Below are positions 35,501 to 48,445 of a DNA stretch of 64,000 nt, one piece after another. This DNA is from Andrena cerasifolii (taxonomy: Eukaryota > Arthropoda > Insecta > Hymenoptera > Andrenidae), in contig NC_135118.1 in NCBI RefSeq assembly GCF_050908995.1, forward strand, positions 18,299,501-18,363,500, given 5' to 3'. Made by a program: the position numbers and the translations under genes. The notes beneath the pieces were generated by a model. That model did not search any database and was not told the DNA's origin. It saw nothing but the letters and a program-made list of their open reading frames with translations. Numbering within the stretch: the first letter of the stretch is position 1; each line of letters opens with the position of its first letter.

Positions 35501-36784
35501 TTCATTACGTGTCGCTCTAACAAAACTCTATTATTACTTAACATTATACGTGCATATAAGTTTCAAACGATATCTTAACGAACGCATTACATAATGCGTA
35601 ACCAAAAAACAGATAACACTTTCTATAAATGATTATTGTAACAAGTGTTTTAGCTTTAGGAACTCTGTTGCTAAAAATACTCGCGGCATTGCAAAATATA
35701 CTTCTTATTACGATTACTCGTGTTAACATTCCTTTATATCTTCAAACTGGGTAGTATAACCGTGGGAAAGGCGAAAGGGTAAATTTAGTACACGAAGAAG
35801 ATTCTGTTAACGTAAAAAATGTTCAACATTGGATTTAAAAATTCAAGAACGGTAATGCGCTACTGAAAGTTCAGTGAACAGCAAGATAGGAGACAATTGT
35901 AAGTGATGAAATTTTAAAACAGTTCCAAAACATAATAAAATAACTTCGCAAGTGGCTGTTAGCCAGTCCACGATCTTTCGTAACTGGGCAAGGCCATTGA
36001 TAATACAAGGAAGGTAGATAAGTGGGTTCCGCATGAGTTAAACGACCTTCGAAAGCTAAGTTGAATGCAACTAGTCGCTTCACGTCCCGGAAGAAACAAA
36101 GAAAGTTCATTTCTTAAATAGATTACCCCTTCTCGCGAAAAGAGATTCTACGCGTCAAAGAAACTAACAAGAATTTACCAAAAAATCTGATAAAAATTTG
36201 TTAACTTATACGATATTACATCTTTCGATGAAAGTGCATCTGACACCTGCGGGACAGGAGATTACGGAGAAATACGGAGGAAACCAAGAGTTTAATCCAC
36301 TAAATCCACTAAATGTCCGTGCCAATATATTTCTAACTCTGTGTACATTGCGAATAAATTGAAGAAGTGCATTCACAACTAGCAACTATATTAACGAATA
36401 TGTAAAAACCAATTTCATTGCATGACATCGCGAAAGCTGCAGCAAGATCAACGATAATAAAAAAAAAAAGAAACCTCATTAAATTAGCCTATAAAATTTA
36501 ATCACGCCCTTCCTGCATCCGCTACAAAGAGATTTTACATCACTCTTCACAGAACAAATTACCCTAAAATTACGGCTGATTTGAAAATAAAAGCGTGCAA
36601 AGAATGCGATCATCATCCACGACATTCTTCCCTCATTAATCTGTCTCAAACAAGCCAATATACCTTCCACAGAAATTCCTACAAAATTACAACGAAGTTA
36701 TCCCCAGTAAACATCAGCCTGCAACAAAGCGACAAGCTCCCGGAGGATTCGTTAAACAAAAGTGAAGCAGCTAATATGCGACGC
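32551..36784. other. Intergenic region without a recognised gene
   Basis: This is AT-rich with one more GC-balanced patch at about 33380-34040. In that patch a 116-codon frame (33687-34037) and an opposing 81-codon frame (33505-33750) lack any known domain or splice support. No repeat was delimited here. Confidence 0.45.
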
Positions 36785-37201
36785 GCGCCAAAATAATCAT
36801 TCCGCGGGCACGGAACGCGCCCTTTTTCGCCGCGGCTGTGCGCGTGCGCGAGACGTACCCCGCGTTCACGGTTGCGCGCGCAGCCGATGATCGACCAATA
36901 AGACCAGTCGGGTAGTAGAGGGTGCTTCGATCGATGCACTCGCCCTAGGAGCGTGCGCCAGTGGGCGAGCGTTTACAGCGCGATAAGCGTCGCGGTGCCG
37001 TGAGCCACGGGTACGACCGAGGACGTTCCGCTGCCTGCGTTTTTTTTTTTCGTCCCGCGGCGCCTGATCGCGCGAGCTCGGCGGTGTCGATTCGTCGAGG
37101 GGGCCCCGTAGACGCGGTGCCACCTGGTCGCCGGTGGCCGCCGCTGTCACGCATTTTGTTTACGTCGGACTCGAGAGGCGAGACGCGTCCGCGATGGGCC
37201 A
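36785..37201 (+). promoter_or_regulatory. CpG-rich promoter and 5' leader of a second gene
   Basis: The base composition switches abruptly to GC-rich, CpG-dense DNA. A GCGCGTGCGCG palindrome (about 36839-36850) resembles the NRF-1/ewg type of site, and GACCAAT stands at about 36894-36899 as a CCAAT box. No TATA box is seen. This is the pattern of a broad, TATA-less promoter. Strand is set by the candidate coding exon that follows. Minus-strand frames of 80-90 codons across the block are arginine-rich, as expected from CpG density, and are not credible. Confidence 0.5.
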
Positions 37202-37250
37202 ATGAAGCAGACGACGGCCTCGAGCAGCGACAACTGTCAAGAAGATGCCG
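37202..37250 (+). CDS. Candidate first coding exon of an unidentified gene (partial)
   Basis: ATG at 37202 opens MKQTTASSSDNCQEDA and stops being exon at GCCG|GTAAAG, leaving one base of a codon. A tiny upstream frame, ATGGGCCAATGA, ends on the first two bases of the start region and could damp translation. Position just inside a CpG-rich block and a sound donor favour a real first exon. The peptide is too short and polar to name. No partner exon can be recognised in the following 26 kb, so either the first intron is very long or this exon belongs to an untranslated leader. Confidence 0.4.
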
Positions 37251-40200
37251 GTAAAGCAGTCGCGCACGGGCGATGCGGGCCAGCTGGAGAGTGTCGCGTT
37301 GTAATCGTGAGTAGCACTGAATTTCATTCGTCTATGGTGGAAACGCGGCCGGCGCCGCGTACGTGGGCTCCTGTCAGCCAGTTTCTTATAAGGGTCAGTG
37401 TACCTGACGCTTCGGTTTCTGTCATGATTAAACGACCAACGGAAACAGGAAGTTGCGCTGCGGTCCGAGAACGCACGCGTTTCGGGACTCGGGTCCCTGT
37501 GGCGGACGGCAGTGCCAGGATCGTTCGTAGTCTCTCTCCGGACCGGTGACTTATTTTCGACATAACCTTAGCGTGCACCGTCGATATCGCGACGTTCGCG
37601 TTTTATCAACCGCTCGCTTATCTCGAGCGATGAAATGCAATTCCGTTCGGAGGCTTAATTAGGTTATACACCAGCCCGGATTAAAATCCACGTTTCCGGC
37701 ACGATCTCGCGACTGCCTGGTGAATTTTCTGCTTTCGTAGTTTCGTTCGTGGTCTGAAATTTTTTATGCGACGATGTGGTGTTGCGTAGTGCGTGTTGGT
37801 AGACCTTGCTGTGAAAGTCAGATTGGCTTGTTGGAGTTGTAATTAGTATTCGCATTGGTGCATGTTTGTATTATCATGCGTGTTAATGTGCATGTCAATA
37901 ATAGCTTCGATATTGATATCGATGTTTTATATTAATGTTCGTAAAATAAATTACTAGTATATAATTCGAACTACGAAGTAGATGGAAATAAATTTCGAGC
38001 TGCTTTCCGGGTAAATTGGCAGTGAATCATTGCGATAGCGTACGAAATAATTTGTTAGCGTACTAAATAATGGCCCCGCGAGCTCGTAAGAAATTAAATA
38101 CGTAACAGGTAACAACACGCGTTTTCCCGTAGATCGCGTGCAGTCGATTTTGATACTTGTTTTTAATTATGTCGCAACAACGGAAATCCTATTAAACGCA
38201 GGTACACACATCCCATTACGTTTAAACGAATGACAAAGGCGTATTCGGGACAAGATTTAATTCAATCGGACGATCTTCGTGACCTCGCGCATAATCATCA
38301 AGAGAATTTGCACGCGCTTTCTAAACCTTTGTCAAACCTCCGTTACCTTTTTCCTTTTAGATTAAACTACACGCTTGATCTACTTTCTCAAACGGTCCTG
38401 CTGTTCGATACAGTTTTAAATATATCTCCCACTGATTATGTCTTCCTTTGTTAAATTTAAATTTAGACAGGAATATTTAACGAGCACTACCTAGTTCTTC
38501 TGTGTTCAGGTTAGGTAAAAGCTGTCCACTTTTGTCTTTCGATTTGATCGTTAGCGACACGAACAGTAGAATACATATTGTTTTCGTTGAAGTTTCTTTT
38601 ATTCTTTGTTAACGAATACATAGCTAGAATAAAATACTCAGTGTTAAACAATTGATTTATTCAGCTTCGTTCTTTTTTTCTCTCCAAAAATTCCTTTGTA
38701 TTTTTTTTCGTATTAACAATGAATCTAGAAATTCGAAAATAACTATGCCAGCGGTAATATACTGATTTAATTATCGATAACGAATTACACGGACTTGTAT
38801 ATACAGTCCCTGTTGATTACTGAAACTAATTCGTTATTGCTAACAAGCTCTCCCCGTCGCGATAGAGATTTACGGATGCTCGTCAATATTTTATGCCGGT
38901 GATTTACACACTGAAACACATAGGCGAAAGTTCTATAAGCGTAGGTCGTACGCGCTATAGTTGCTGCGTTGTAGAAGATTAAAGACGCTCGAATGGGGGT
39001 GATAAAATTTCCGAAAGCACATAAAATATCCAATTTGCGATCCAGCCAGAAACTCACCTCGTAAAATTTCACTTCGGAGAAGTATAGTTTAATTCTATTT
39101 AATTAGGCTAGCGTTTATTCTCCATTTTCCGTTATCGCTCGCAGAAATGTTGCCGGGTTATTATTACAGTAGAGGGTATTCGAGATATGGAGTTACAAAC
39201 CTAGTACTTCGATTTAGAATAACTTTTAATTGTGTAATTGGGCTCTAAATTTATCTTCTTCAATTACCTTTAGGGTAATAATTTTCGACTAGAATTTCAT
39301 GATAATACGTAGGTTTTTTATTATAATAATTTTTATTGCACTCGTTCAACGATATTACTACCTAAGCAGTAGTGTGTAACTACGCAAAGAGGGTCAACTC
39401 TAGAAATCGAAATCTTGGGATATTATTTATAACACTGATGCCTAGCGGTCGAACAAGTTTAGTGTACGTTCTTCCAAGTACAGCAACGTTTCATCCCCTC
39501 TAATGGGGTCAAACGCTTTGAAATTGGAAAACCATTTAGGTAATGGAATCTAGCTTCTGCGCTTATACTAATCCAATATTCTCCGTTCCACAGAGAAACG
39601 CGGAAAAATAAAATTCTTTAAAATTATTTTAACATCCAATAGAAAGCATTCAACAAACTGCAAATATAATCAACTTCTTTACCCTTCAAACTCACAGTCA
39701 GCTAAAATTCCCCACAGCCAGTGTGGGCTATGGAGAATCCACCAATCATTTATCAAGAACCGCTCAATCAATCCAATTTTGAATCACACGAAGTTTTAAT
39801 AAAAATGTGAATTTTCCACTTTTCTCGCGTAACTGTTTGATCCCAATATTATTCCAAACCCTTCAGGAGTTTCTATCAAATCCACCGGCGCGTTGGCGTC
39901 GCATTAAGTTACGTAGAAAAAACGCGGTTTCCCATTCGATTAAGAGATCGTTCCGAAAATACACGGTCGTTTCCGTCGCAGCTTCGCGCAGGCTGCTTCC
40001 TCTTCCCGTTGTTCCGCAGCCGTCGCGCGGAAGCGCAGTTTTGTTTAACGCCCTCGTTGCTAAATTAAAAATATTCCGATCCGGGTGTAACGCGTACGCG
40101 GCGCGTTAAGACGCGTTCGGCTTCCGGACTTCCATCGCGCATACCAATTGATTACCGAGTTTCTGCGGACTTGCTTTCATGCTTATTGCTAGGTATGCAA

Positions 40201-40690
40201 ATAGGCGTGCTGCACCGCGGCATGCACGATACAGTGTGCGTTATGTTATTCATGAAGGTGCATCGCTGTTTTCAAATGAATACAGAGCGGGCGTGAAACT
40301 CGCGACACAGCTGTAGAGTAGGGGATCCGTTGACTAAAAGTAGGGCTGAAGGGCGAAATTAAATTTGTTCATTTGAGATTAGGTTTTGGGGAGGTGCATT
40401 CAGTTTCTCGGGCTCGGGTGTTCGATTAATGTCCCGGATACTAAAACGGCGGTGATAATAAAAATTTTAAGTACTGAAATTCACGAAACTTCGAATGCTC
40501 TCGCTGTTTCAGATATCGATGAAGACGAGAACAGTAGGTACTAATAATATGGTTTTATTATTCCATACAAGAAGTGCAAAATGAAGGGAAAATTATAGTA
40601 AAAGAAAATGAAAGAATTTAGTAATCAAATTACGGTATATCAGCGCTTTCCTGGCGGACATAGGGTCCATTTTAACTAGGGTTTATATAA
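37251..40690. other. Presumed intronic or intergenic DNA
   Basis: The CpG-rich character fades by about 37600. A second GC-balanced patch at about 39880-40150 contains a 100-codon arginine-rich frame with no domain. I see no delimited repeat. Confidence 0.4.
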
Positions 40691-40867
40691 AAACCGGTTT
40701 TCGAATTCCACTATTCCCAAAAAACCGGTCAAACCGGTTTTCGAATTCCACTATTCCCAAAAAACCGGTCAAACCGGTTTTCGAATTCCACTATTCCCAA
40801 AAAACCGGTCAAACCGGTTTTCGAATTCCACTATTCCCAAAAAACCGGTCAAACCGGTTTTCGAATT
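40691..40867. repeat. 40-bp tandem array with AAACCGGTTT core, 4.4 copies
   Basis: The unit is AAACCGGTTTTCGAATTCCA then CTATTCCCAAAAAACCGGTC, with no visible differences between copies, which points to recent duplication. The core AAACCGGTTT is palindromic. A diverged single motif, AAAACCGGTTTTCGAATTT, lies at about 41243-41261. Confidence 0.97.
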
Positions 40868-43800
40868 TTCGCAAAAAAATATAATTAAAATAGTAAATAA
40901 ATACTTGTACCTATTTTAAAAAATTTCAGTTCCCGTAATATTATGGAATTACAAAAATATAACAAAAAATATATACCCTATGTATAAAGAGTCAAATAAC
41001 AAAAAAATTATATTAACTAAAATCCGTACAAAATATAAATCTTTTAAAAGGTGGTACCCAATTATAAATCTTTATTCCATTTAGTATTTTTTTTTTGTTG
41101 AAAATATGAACTCATGAAGAGTAGTTTTACAGTAAACTGTTACCTATTACAATATGCTTGTGTTCGAGACGATATCAAGTCAAAGTGTTAACGTTTTTAA
41201 TTAAATAATTAATTCATTTCTGCATATTAGTTCTAGTATATAAAACCGGTTTTCGAATTTAACAAATGTATAAATAAAAATCGGTTTTTAAAATCGACAA
41301 ATCCTGATTTTAACTCACCCTACATCTATACCAGAATATTTATGTTACTTCGCATTAGTATCATTTCTTTAAGAAATTGAGATCACAATACTATTGAAAT
41401 CTAATAGAAAATCTTATTCTCAATGTCCCAGCGGTAAACGCCTCATATTTGTGACGTTGAATCCTCGCGCAATATTTAGAATACAGTTTATTTAGAATTT
41501 CAGCAATATTAGAATAAAAGAAACAGCACTATAATTATTTGGGTTTCCTCCCATTCCATATTTGGGTTTCTCAAATTTATGCGATTTTACAAGTAAAAGT
41601 AGAATGAAAGATATTTGTTGCGAACGACACGATTGTAAACATTTCGATAGCAATTTTCGCCTGTCTATGGGAGAATACGCTGGAGTTCGACACACAAATC
41701 GTGATATTTGTTGAAATGTGCAGTTCATTTCTGTAATGTGTTTAGTAATATGTACTTGGCTGGGAGGTGGAAATATATTATTACGACATTATTATGTAGC
41801 AATGTACCAACAATGAATAATTAACGAACGTGAACGTTTTAATCACTTTTCTCTACTGTACAGTGTTATTAATGTCCGATTGCAACTTTGTTCATATTTT
41901 AATTAAAATTATTGATGCATACTGCGCAAAGGTAATTGGACTTGATCTTTCGGCAATAATTTTATGCCAGGTACATTCAAATATCCTGGTACAGTATGCA
42001 AATGTGATATGTGTAATTTTGTATAGATTCCTGCTAATATACCGTAATTAAAATGGCAGTTCGTCCGGTTGATATTTAATTTCTAATAGTTTTCAGTAAT
42101 TCAACTTTTATCGATGTAATTGCTGTCGAAGCATTCGATTGATTTCGATCGTAATTATCTTGGGAACGCGTACAAATGCCAGTACAATTTTAGTGAGTTT
42201 TGGCGAATTTATTTTTAAATTATAATATCATATTAGACTTAGAGGGCTTCCCTATATTATAATAAATGGAATTCATTAGTCGAAAGTTAAAATTCAACCA
42301 TTTAATAAAAGTTATATGATATTTTATAACCATAAAAAGAATTTCACTGTCCAACTTCTTTCGGTAGTTACGAGTGCGTTGGGAAATTAAAGTGAACGAT
42401 TGTAAACATTTCTCTGCATTTTTCTATATTTATTTATATCTCAAAGCGTGCATTTCAATGAAATACTAGTAAAAGAAGAATTTACAAAGGGCGTTACTGC
42501 AATTTTTCCAAACTTAATAGCTGCTTTTTAGTTGCAATTATGCATGTTTATTTTTAACAAATTTTCAGTAACGTCTTAGATTTTAATAATATTACCTAAT
42601 ACCTTAATATTTTGAAGAATTTCAGTATCTCATTTAGATTTGCATAGAATGGAAGCTTTTGTAAATAAAAGCGTAGAATAATAATCTCAACAGAAATTTC
42701 TATTAAATTCACACATATTTCTGAATTTGCCCACTGATCTGAAAATTTCTTTTACTCGAAACAATTTTCAAGAAATCGTTTCAGAACGATGTATGTAGTT
42801 CCTTGTCGTATCGCCTGAATCATGCGTCTGACTATAGGTAGACTGCTTCTCCTTATTGCAGAGTCTGGCTCGAGACGATATGAAGTGGAATAATTCAGTC
42901 ATCCATGATTAGAAGTTTTATTTCTTCTTTGAATTGGATGTACAAACATTCAGCTTAAATATTTCCCACAAAACTAAGTTAGTCTCAAAAACAATTTTTA
43001 TCTTTTAGATGTTTTCCAAATTCAAACATATACATACACCATAAGAAATATTTATCGCATCATTTGAATATTTAACAAATTACCTTATGAATTATGCAAA
43101 TTGCGCACACTATGTGAAGCTGTCCCAATATTTTCTTAATTTATTGTTCAAGTCTGAAATGTTTCAATCATTTCAAGTGATATACACAGTGTATTCTGTA
43201 ATTTTGTCTACGTCCAAAAGGGGCGTGCGTTTTGTCCGAAAATGATTTGGAACATTGGAATCGATCTTCCTACGTAACTTAAGTGCACGTGCGATGTATA
43301 ATTCTCGCGCAAGCTTGGTCTTCGATTAATCTTTAAAGCATACAGAGGGGCATACTAACTCGCGAGTTATAGTAGCTTGAAAGTTATAGTACTCGTTGGC
43401 CATAGTAGCTCGAGGGTTACAGTACACGTATATCCAGCAAAGTAGCTTCCAACAAGTTCCACCGAGGAACAATACCAGCTAGTTAGGTTTCCCCGGCTTT
43501 ATCTCCGGCTTTATCACTATTATCATTTCGTTGAGTATGTTCCACGTTAAAACCCACTGTGATTTAAAACAGTTTACTCAACAAAACAGTTACAAGTTAT
43601 ACAACGAATAGTTTCATTATCATTTTCACTTCGTATCTTCGAATGAAATGACGAATTATTTTTCTAACGTCGATACAACGATTTGAAAGATTTTTAAACA
43701 AGTTATATTATCAGCCTGAAATATTCTGGGTAAATCAGTCAGTGACTTAATTCGTATTCCATTCAATATTTTACATTGTGAATTTATTGTACGCTGTTAT

Positions 43801-44891
43801 TCCCCTTTCACACGTTGATTGCAATCAGCCGGGCCTCAAAATTCACTGATTCGAAAATGTGCTCGTTCGAACCTACCGAGGGGGATATTAAATTAGTTAT
43901 CTTACACGCGAGCGACGCTTGCTGCAGTACGCCTGCTTTTGTTAAATTTAACGGAAGCTGCGCAAAATGGAAATTAAATTGTCCCGAATCCCCCCCCGCT
44001 GCCCCCCTTTCTCCGTTAGGCATTAGAATCGTGGAATTCGCACTTTAATTCGTTTACAGTTCGACGCCGATAATTACAGAGAATACAGGAAATTCGTCGG
44101 CTCTTCGGGAACTGTTCCCGAATTATTCCGAAATTGCTGCTGTTCGAATTCCGCGACCTCTGTCAGCCCGTGCACAAAGATAACTCTCTGTACTTTGGAT
44201 ATATCGAACACATATTTTTAACCGAGCCTGGCATACTTTGCCAGACCTGGTTTCCTATTTTTGTGTATTATACCAGTACACCATGGTACAAACGTAATAC
44301 CTACAGGTGTTGCTCGTACGACACAGGCGTGGAAAATATCGGAATTTTTCTTTCGAGGTTGTAAGGGCCCGATTCACCTGGAGGTGAGGTACGCGTGTAG
44401 CCGGACGATCTATCACCCGCCCAAATTAATATTGGGTGACTGTTTCGATGTTTAAACGTAGATTCTGATTCGTACGATGATCAGAGAAGTTTTGCTCTGT
44501 TCGTACTGATGGTCCGAACGCTGACCCGATCAAGACACCGAATCTTGTTATATAGTCGCGAGCTCATTGACTTCTGCTTACAAGGAAACATATCGAACCC
44601 GAACATTCTGATTGTAATGAAACTCCGTACGATTGTAGAGCATATCGGAGTATGTAAGAAACGATTTTTTTTCTGCGGAAAAACACTCTGAGGGGGTGAA
44701 ATCAGCCCCCAAATTTTCAGCGATTTTTCGCTCTTCGAGTATAACTTTGTAACGGTGCGAGGTAGAAGAAAACCGTAAATGGACAAAATGTTCAGTGTTT
44801 GATGCCGTATAACGCGCTGCGAAAGAAATGTTTGTACGTCCAACAATTTTTAATAAATTAAAATTTTCGTTATTTTACATATAATTTCTAA
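40868..44891. other. No recognised gene
   Basis: This is long AT-rich DNA. A patch at about 43800-44450 is GC-richer and open on both strands for 60-77 codons without any domain. The block at 44690-44890 carries 'gggggtgaaatcagcccc', repeat-like wording shared with the element that follows. Confidence 0.45.
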
Positions 44892-45315
44892 CAAGGGAGG
44901 ATCCCGAACCCGAAAATTCCAGAAATTTTGTAAATATACTGGGAATTTCCTCCTGATCACAACGCAATTTCTGTTTGCTGCCCAAATTCACTCTAAGGGG
45001 GTGAAATCGACCGCTGGAAATCCGGCTATTTTCCGATTATATGTCGTAACTCGTGAACTGTAAAATAATTTGTTCACCAAATGATAGATCTAATTGAACG
45101 AAGTAACTTTTGCCTTGAAACTTTTTTTTTATCTCTTGCAGTTCGCGAATTATAACACAAGATCGGGAAATAGCCGATTTTTCAGGGATTAATTTCGCCC
45201 CCTTCGTGTGAATTTGGGCAGCAAACAAAAATTTCGCTGTAATCAGGAGGAAATCGCCTACATATTCACAAAGTTACAGAATTTTTGGAATTTTCGGGTT
45301 CGGGATCTTCCCTTG
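44892..45315. mobile_element. Harbinger-like MITE flanked by TAA
   Basis: The left end is CAAGGGAGGATCCCGAACCC; the right end, reversed, is CAAGGGAAGATCCCGAACCC, and the match continues into GAAAATTCC. TAA stands on both sides, the three-base TWA duplication typical of PIF/Harbinger elements. Long inner arms ('gtgaatttgggcagcaaac' on one side and its mirror on the other) make most of the element foldable. A relic of the family lies at 17985-18270. Confidence 0.7.
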
Positions 45316-45745
45316 TAACACATAATTACCATGGAAATGCGGTTTACGTATTCACAGCGGTATCTATTTCGCGGGAAGGGGACGTTTCTATGGGAGCACC
45401 AAGACTGCTTGGGAAAACTGCGCAACTGTGCGTAGTTTCCCCTCGCACTGTCGCGTTCCCTTTGTGCTGTTTGGTAGAACTAAATGCAGCCATTCTCGAA
45501 AAGTAGCCGCTTGGCAGAGCAATTAGAACGACGATAAATCTCCCGCGCGTGCCGCCAGCTTTATTGTTTTCTGTCGCGCGATGAACGATCCTCAAGTGTC
45601 TTTCGTAATTCATTATTCGTGGTTAGCTGTCTAAACGCTGATTGTAGGGGATGATTCTCGAGATCGGGGGATATACTGGCTGTTTCGTGATAGGCGGCGC
45701 AACTAACGGGAGCAGTGATTTTGTATGAAACAATAAAAAGGAAAT
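45316..45745. other. No recognised gene
   Basis: This is a short stretch between two MITEs. The open frames on both strands (up to 89 codons) overlap each other and show no domain. Confidence 0.45.
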
Positions 45746-46105
45746 GAGGAGTCTGCACTCTGCAGCAAGGGGGATGAAGCTCCATTTTTGACAGTTTTTG
45801 AGTTATGACGTGTAATATACGTAAAAAAATTCTACATCGTTTGGGGCACGTTTGACGCAAATCCAATAACACATGAGCGATTTATTGCAAATTTTGAAAT
45901 CAGAGGCAGCTCAAGATTTGAAAAATTCCCTAAAAGTAAAAATAAAATTTTTTCAATATAATACCTACTACTTGTTGTGTGAAAATTGCTTTCAATTAGT
46001 GTTCCCTTTTCAATGTTTAGTCAAAGCAATAATTTTAGAAACAGTGTTTTCTAATTTATTCGAAGTTGGTAAATATGGAGCTGCACCACTTGCTGCAAGG
46101 TCCTC
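45746..46105 (+). mobile_element. GAGGACCTTGCAGCAAG-family MITE, copy D2
   Basis: The right end, reversed, is GAGGACCTTGCAGCAAGTGG; the left end is the altered GAGGAGTCTGCACTCTGCAG. It is 360 bp, almost the same length as D1. The interior shares 'tgagttatgacgtgtaata' and 'tgtttagtcaaagcaataat' with D1. The frame of 106 codons at 45873-46193 runs through it and is not a gene. Confidence 0.65.
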
Positions 46106-46130
46106 AAATGTGGAATATAATTTGTTCATA

Positions 46131-46733
46131 GGAGGATTAGGGTGGAGCTTATTTTCCATCTACATACGAAAATATGGCCTTCTTACCACCTGAATTTGTT
46201 CATTTTGTAAAAAATAAAATCGAACAGAATATGAGCACAATTGATCTATATTTAGGGGTAGCTCAATGATGGTGAAATTTCCAATGTACATGATAATTAT
46301 ATAGAAGGGCATGGAACACTAGAAATTTTTGCAAATGCATTCATTTTTTTTTTTTTTTTAAATAGAAACTGAGAAAAGGTACCATTGTGCCCCATCTGAC
46401 GTATAATTAAGTAAAACAATTAGTAGACTGTACCCTCGCAGCATGAAACAGACACTGCCTGATTTCTGAGCCCCTGTGAACAATAAATTGAACAAATTAT
46501 CAAATATAAATGTAATGTAATGAAAATGTATAAATTAAAATATGCCCATTATATGTTAAGTTTTCACAATTTCTGTAATCTTTGACTCACTTGAGCTACA
46601 CCTAAACATAAGAATGTATTGCTCAACAATTTTATATAGTGTTTGTATATCTAAAGGAACAAATCCGGGTGGTAAGACTTATAAAAAAATATTTATCTTT
46701 TTTAACTTATTAAGCTCCACACTTAGAAGGATT
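46131..46733. mobile_element. Inverted-repeat element abutting D2
   Basis: The left arm has 'gattagggtggagctta' and 'cttaccacctgaatttgttc'. The right arm, reversed, has 'ccttctaagtgtggagctta' and 'cttaccacccggatttgttc' in the same order. The arms are about 75-80 nt. No target duplication was identified. Confidence 0.5.
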
Positions 46734-47321
46734 TGTCTAAATCGATTTCGAAGAGTCGCTTAGTACGCGCACGGAAAATAACTGGAAATAACTTGAAATT
46801 GTAGAATAATTTTTTTCTTCAAATTTCGCTTTGTTTACGAGGAAGTCCATTATTCAGACAAGTATCTGACTAAAATGTAACAGAAAGGTTATTCTACAAT
46901 TTCGATTTATTATCTATACACGAGGCTTAATTTCGTTTATAGCTGCATCATATTTGCCAATCAATATATTGACTTTTATTTACGTGCAGGAATTTACTCG
47001 TAGCAGGAGAGTTTTAAAATCAATATTCTTGAAATGACAGCCTTCTATGAGCAAATTTTATTCCACATTTCCTCCTTCTTTTTTCATGTAGAATCATTAC
47101 CGTTTAGATTGCACCATCTGCTGCAAAGCACGCTGTATAAAGCAACGGATAACGGATATCCATCGATGCTTTTGATCGATAAGCTAGCTGCAATACGGAA
47201 TCGTTGAATAAAAAGTTGTATTGCGACATTCAGTGAATCAACCATCGAGATAATTGAATCGCAGTGATTTTATCGTCCGTATCAAATTTGTTTTGTGCAG
47301 AGTGTTACGGAGAATCATGGC
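46734..47321. other. No recognised gene
   Basis: This is AT-rich DNA between two repeats, with nothing recognisable. Confidence 0.5.
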
Positions 47322-47733
47322 CAGATCTAAAGGGATGGCGCCACTTTCGAGCTTTTCTTTTTAAATTAAACCATGCTCGCGAAATCTTTCACTTATAAGA
47401 AACGACGCGATTCTGCAATAAATCCTGTAACGTATGAAAAATTTTGTTAATTATTATTTTTGTGTTGCTTGGCTGCCAACATAGGGCGGCAAATTTCAGG
47501 GGGTGGCAAGTTTTCGGCGAAAAAAATTCAATAATGTTTAAAAGCAAAGGCTTCAGCCAGCTTGAACAATAATTCATTAGTTTTTTCATGTAGAAAATTA
47601 GCAATGAACCATGCGAGTTGTCATATTGAATTAATTTTAAAACTGTCATGATGATAACAAATGATGATATTCTGTGGAAATGGCGGGAGAGGCTTGTTAG
47701 CCTAGGGGCGCCGAACCTCCAAATCCGTCCCTG
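47322..47733. mobile_element. Candidate hAT-type element with CAGGGACGGATTTGG end
   Basis: The right end, reversed, is CAGGGACGGATTTGGAGG followed by TTCGGCGCCCC, a familiar hAT-style terminus. The left end CAGATCTAAAGGGATGGCG aligns with it if a few bases are missing. The 8-bp flanks agree at only four positions, so the left border is tentative. Confidence 0.4.
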
Positions 47734-48445
47734 CTCATCAGAGTATGATAATTCGAAAAAAAGAGTCACATGTCTTATTTAATCCGGAAAATTGTGTCGG
47801 GATATTACGTTTCGTCTCGTTGCAGGGCTGGCATATTTCATTTTTGCATCATTAAATTACCTCAGCCCTGATTTATTACGCCGCATAACATTCCCGGGAA
47901 TGAGAATTTTCAATGTCACTTCTATCCACCGTGCTAATTGTGAATTGTACGCTCGAGTGCAAAGCTAAATTCGTGTTTCGCAGGACAGGACTTGAATAAA
48001 GCATTCTCCTGGTTTATCGCTGCGCATGTGCCATACCGGAGTCGCAAATAAATGGCAACGAACGATATTTGCAATGGATTTTATGAAACCCCCGATTCGC
48101 CTCAAATTCTTGGATATGAACGCTGCGAGTTTTCGCGTTCGCGTTGCTCTTTCATTCCCTTCATGACATACGCGCGATCATTCTAGTTATGTAATGTAAA
48201 CACAGCATTTTACTCGAAATCGGGCGCGCTTGAATCACGGGCGTTCTTTACGCGTTGTAAATTTATATTGTAGCGCAAGATTGAAAGGTAATTTGGTAAA
48301 TAAAATACTGTTATAATAAAAGATAGATTTAATAAGAAGAAAAGACTGAATACAGAGTGTTAGGAGTGACTAGTGTTTCTTCTCGAGAATGCTTTCTCGA
48401 GAAATTTTATAATTGCTTATTTCTTATTTCTCGAGAAATACTATA
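47734..48445. other. No recognised gene
   Basis: A GC-balanced patch at about 47930-48250 has no splice-supported frame. From 48375 on, TCTCGAGA palindromes begin that lead into the tandem array. Confidence 0.45.

Noticed and set aside
36866..37202. Minus-strand proteins of 85-94 residues in the CpG-rich block
   Set aside because: The composition is dominated by Arg, Ala and Pro as expected from CpG-dense DNA, with no domain and no splice support.
40691..40867. CRISPR-like array of 40-bp direct repeats
   Set aside because: The repeats are contiguous with no variable spacers, and the DNA is insect nuclear DNA. It is a tandem repeat.
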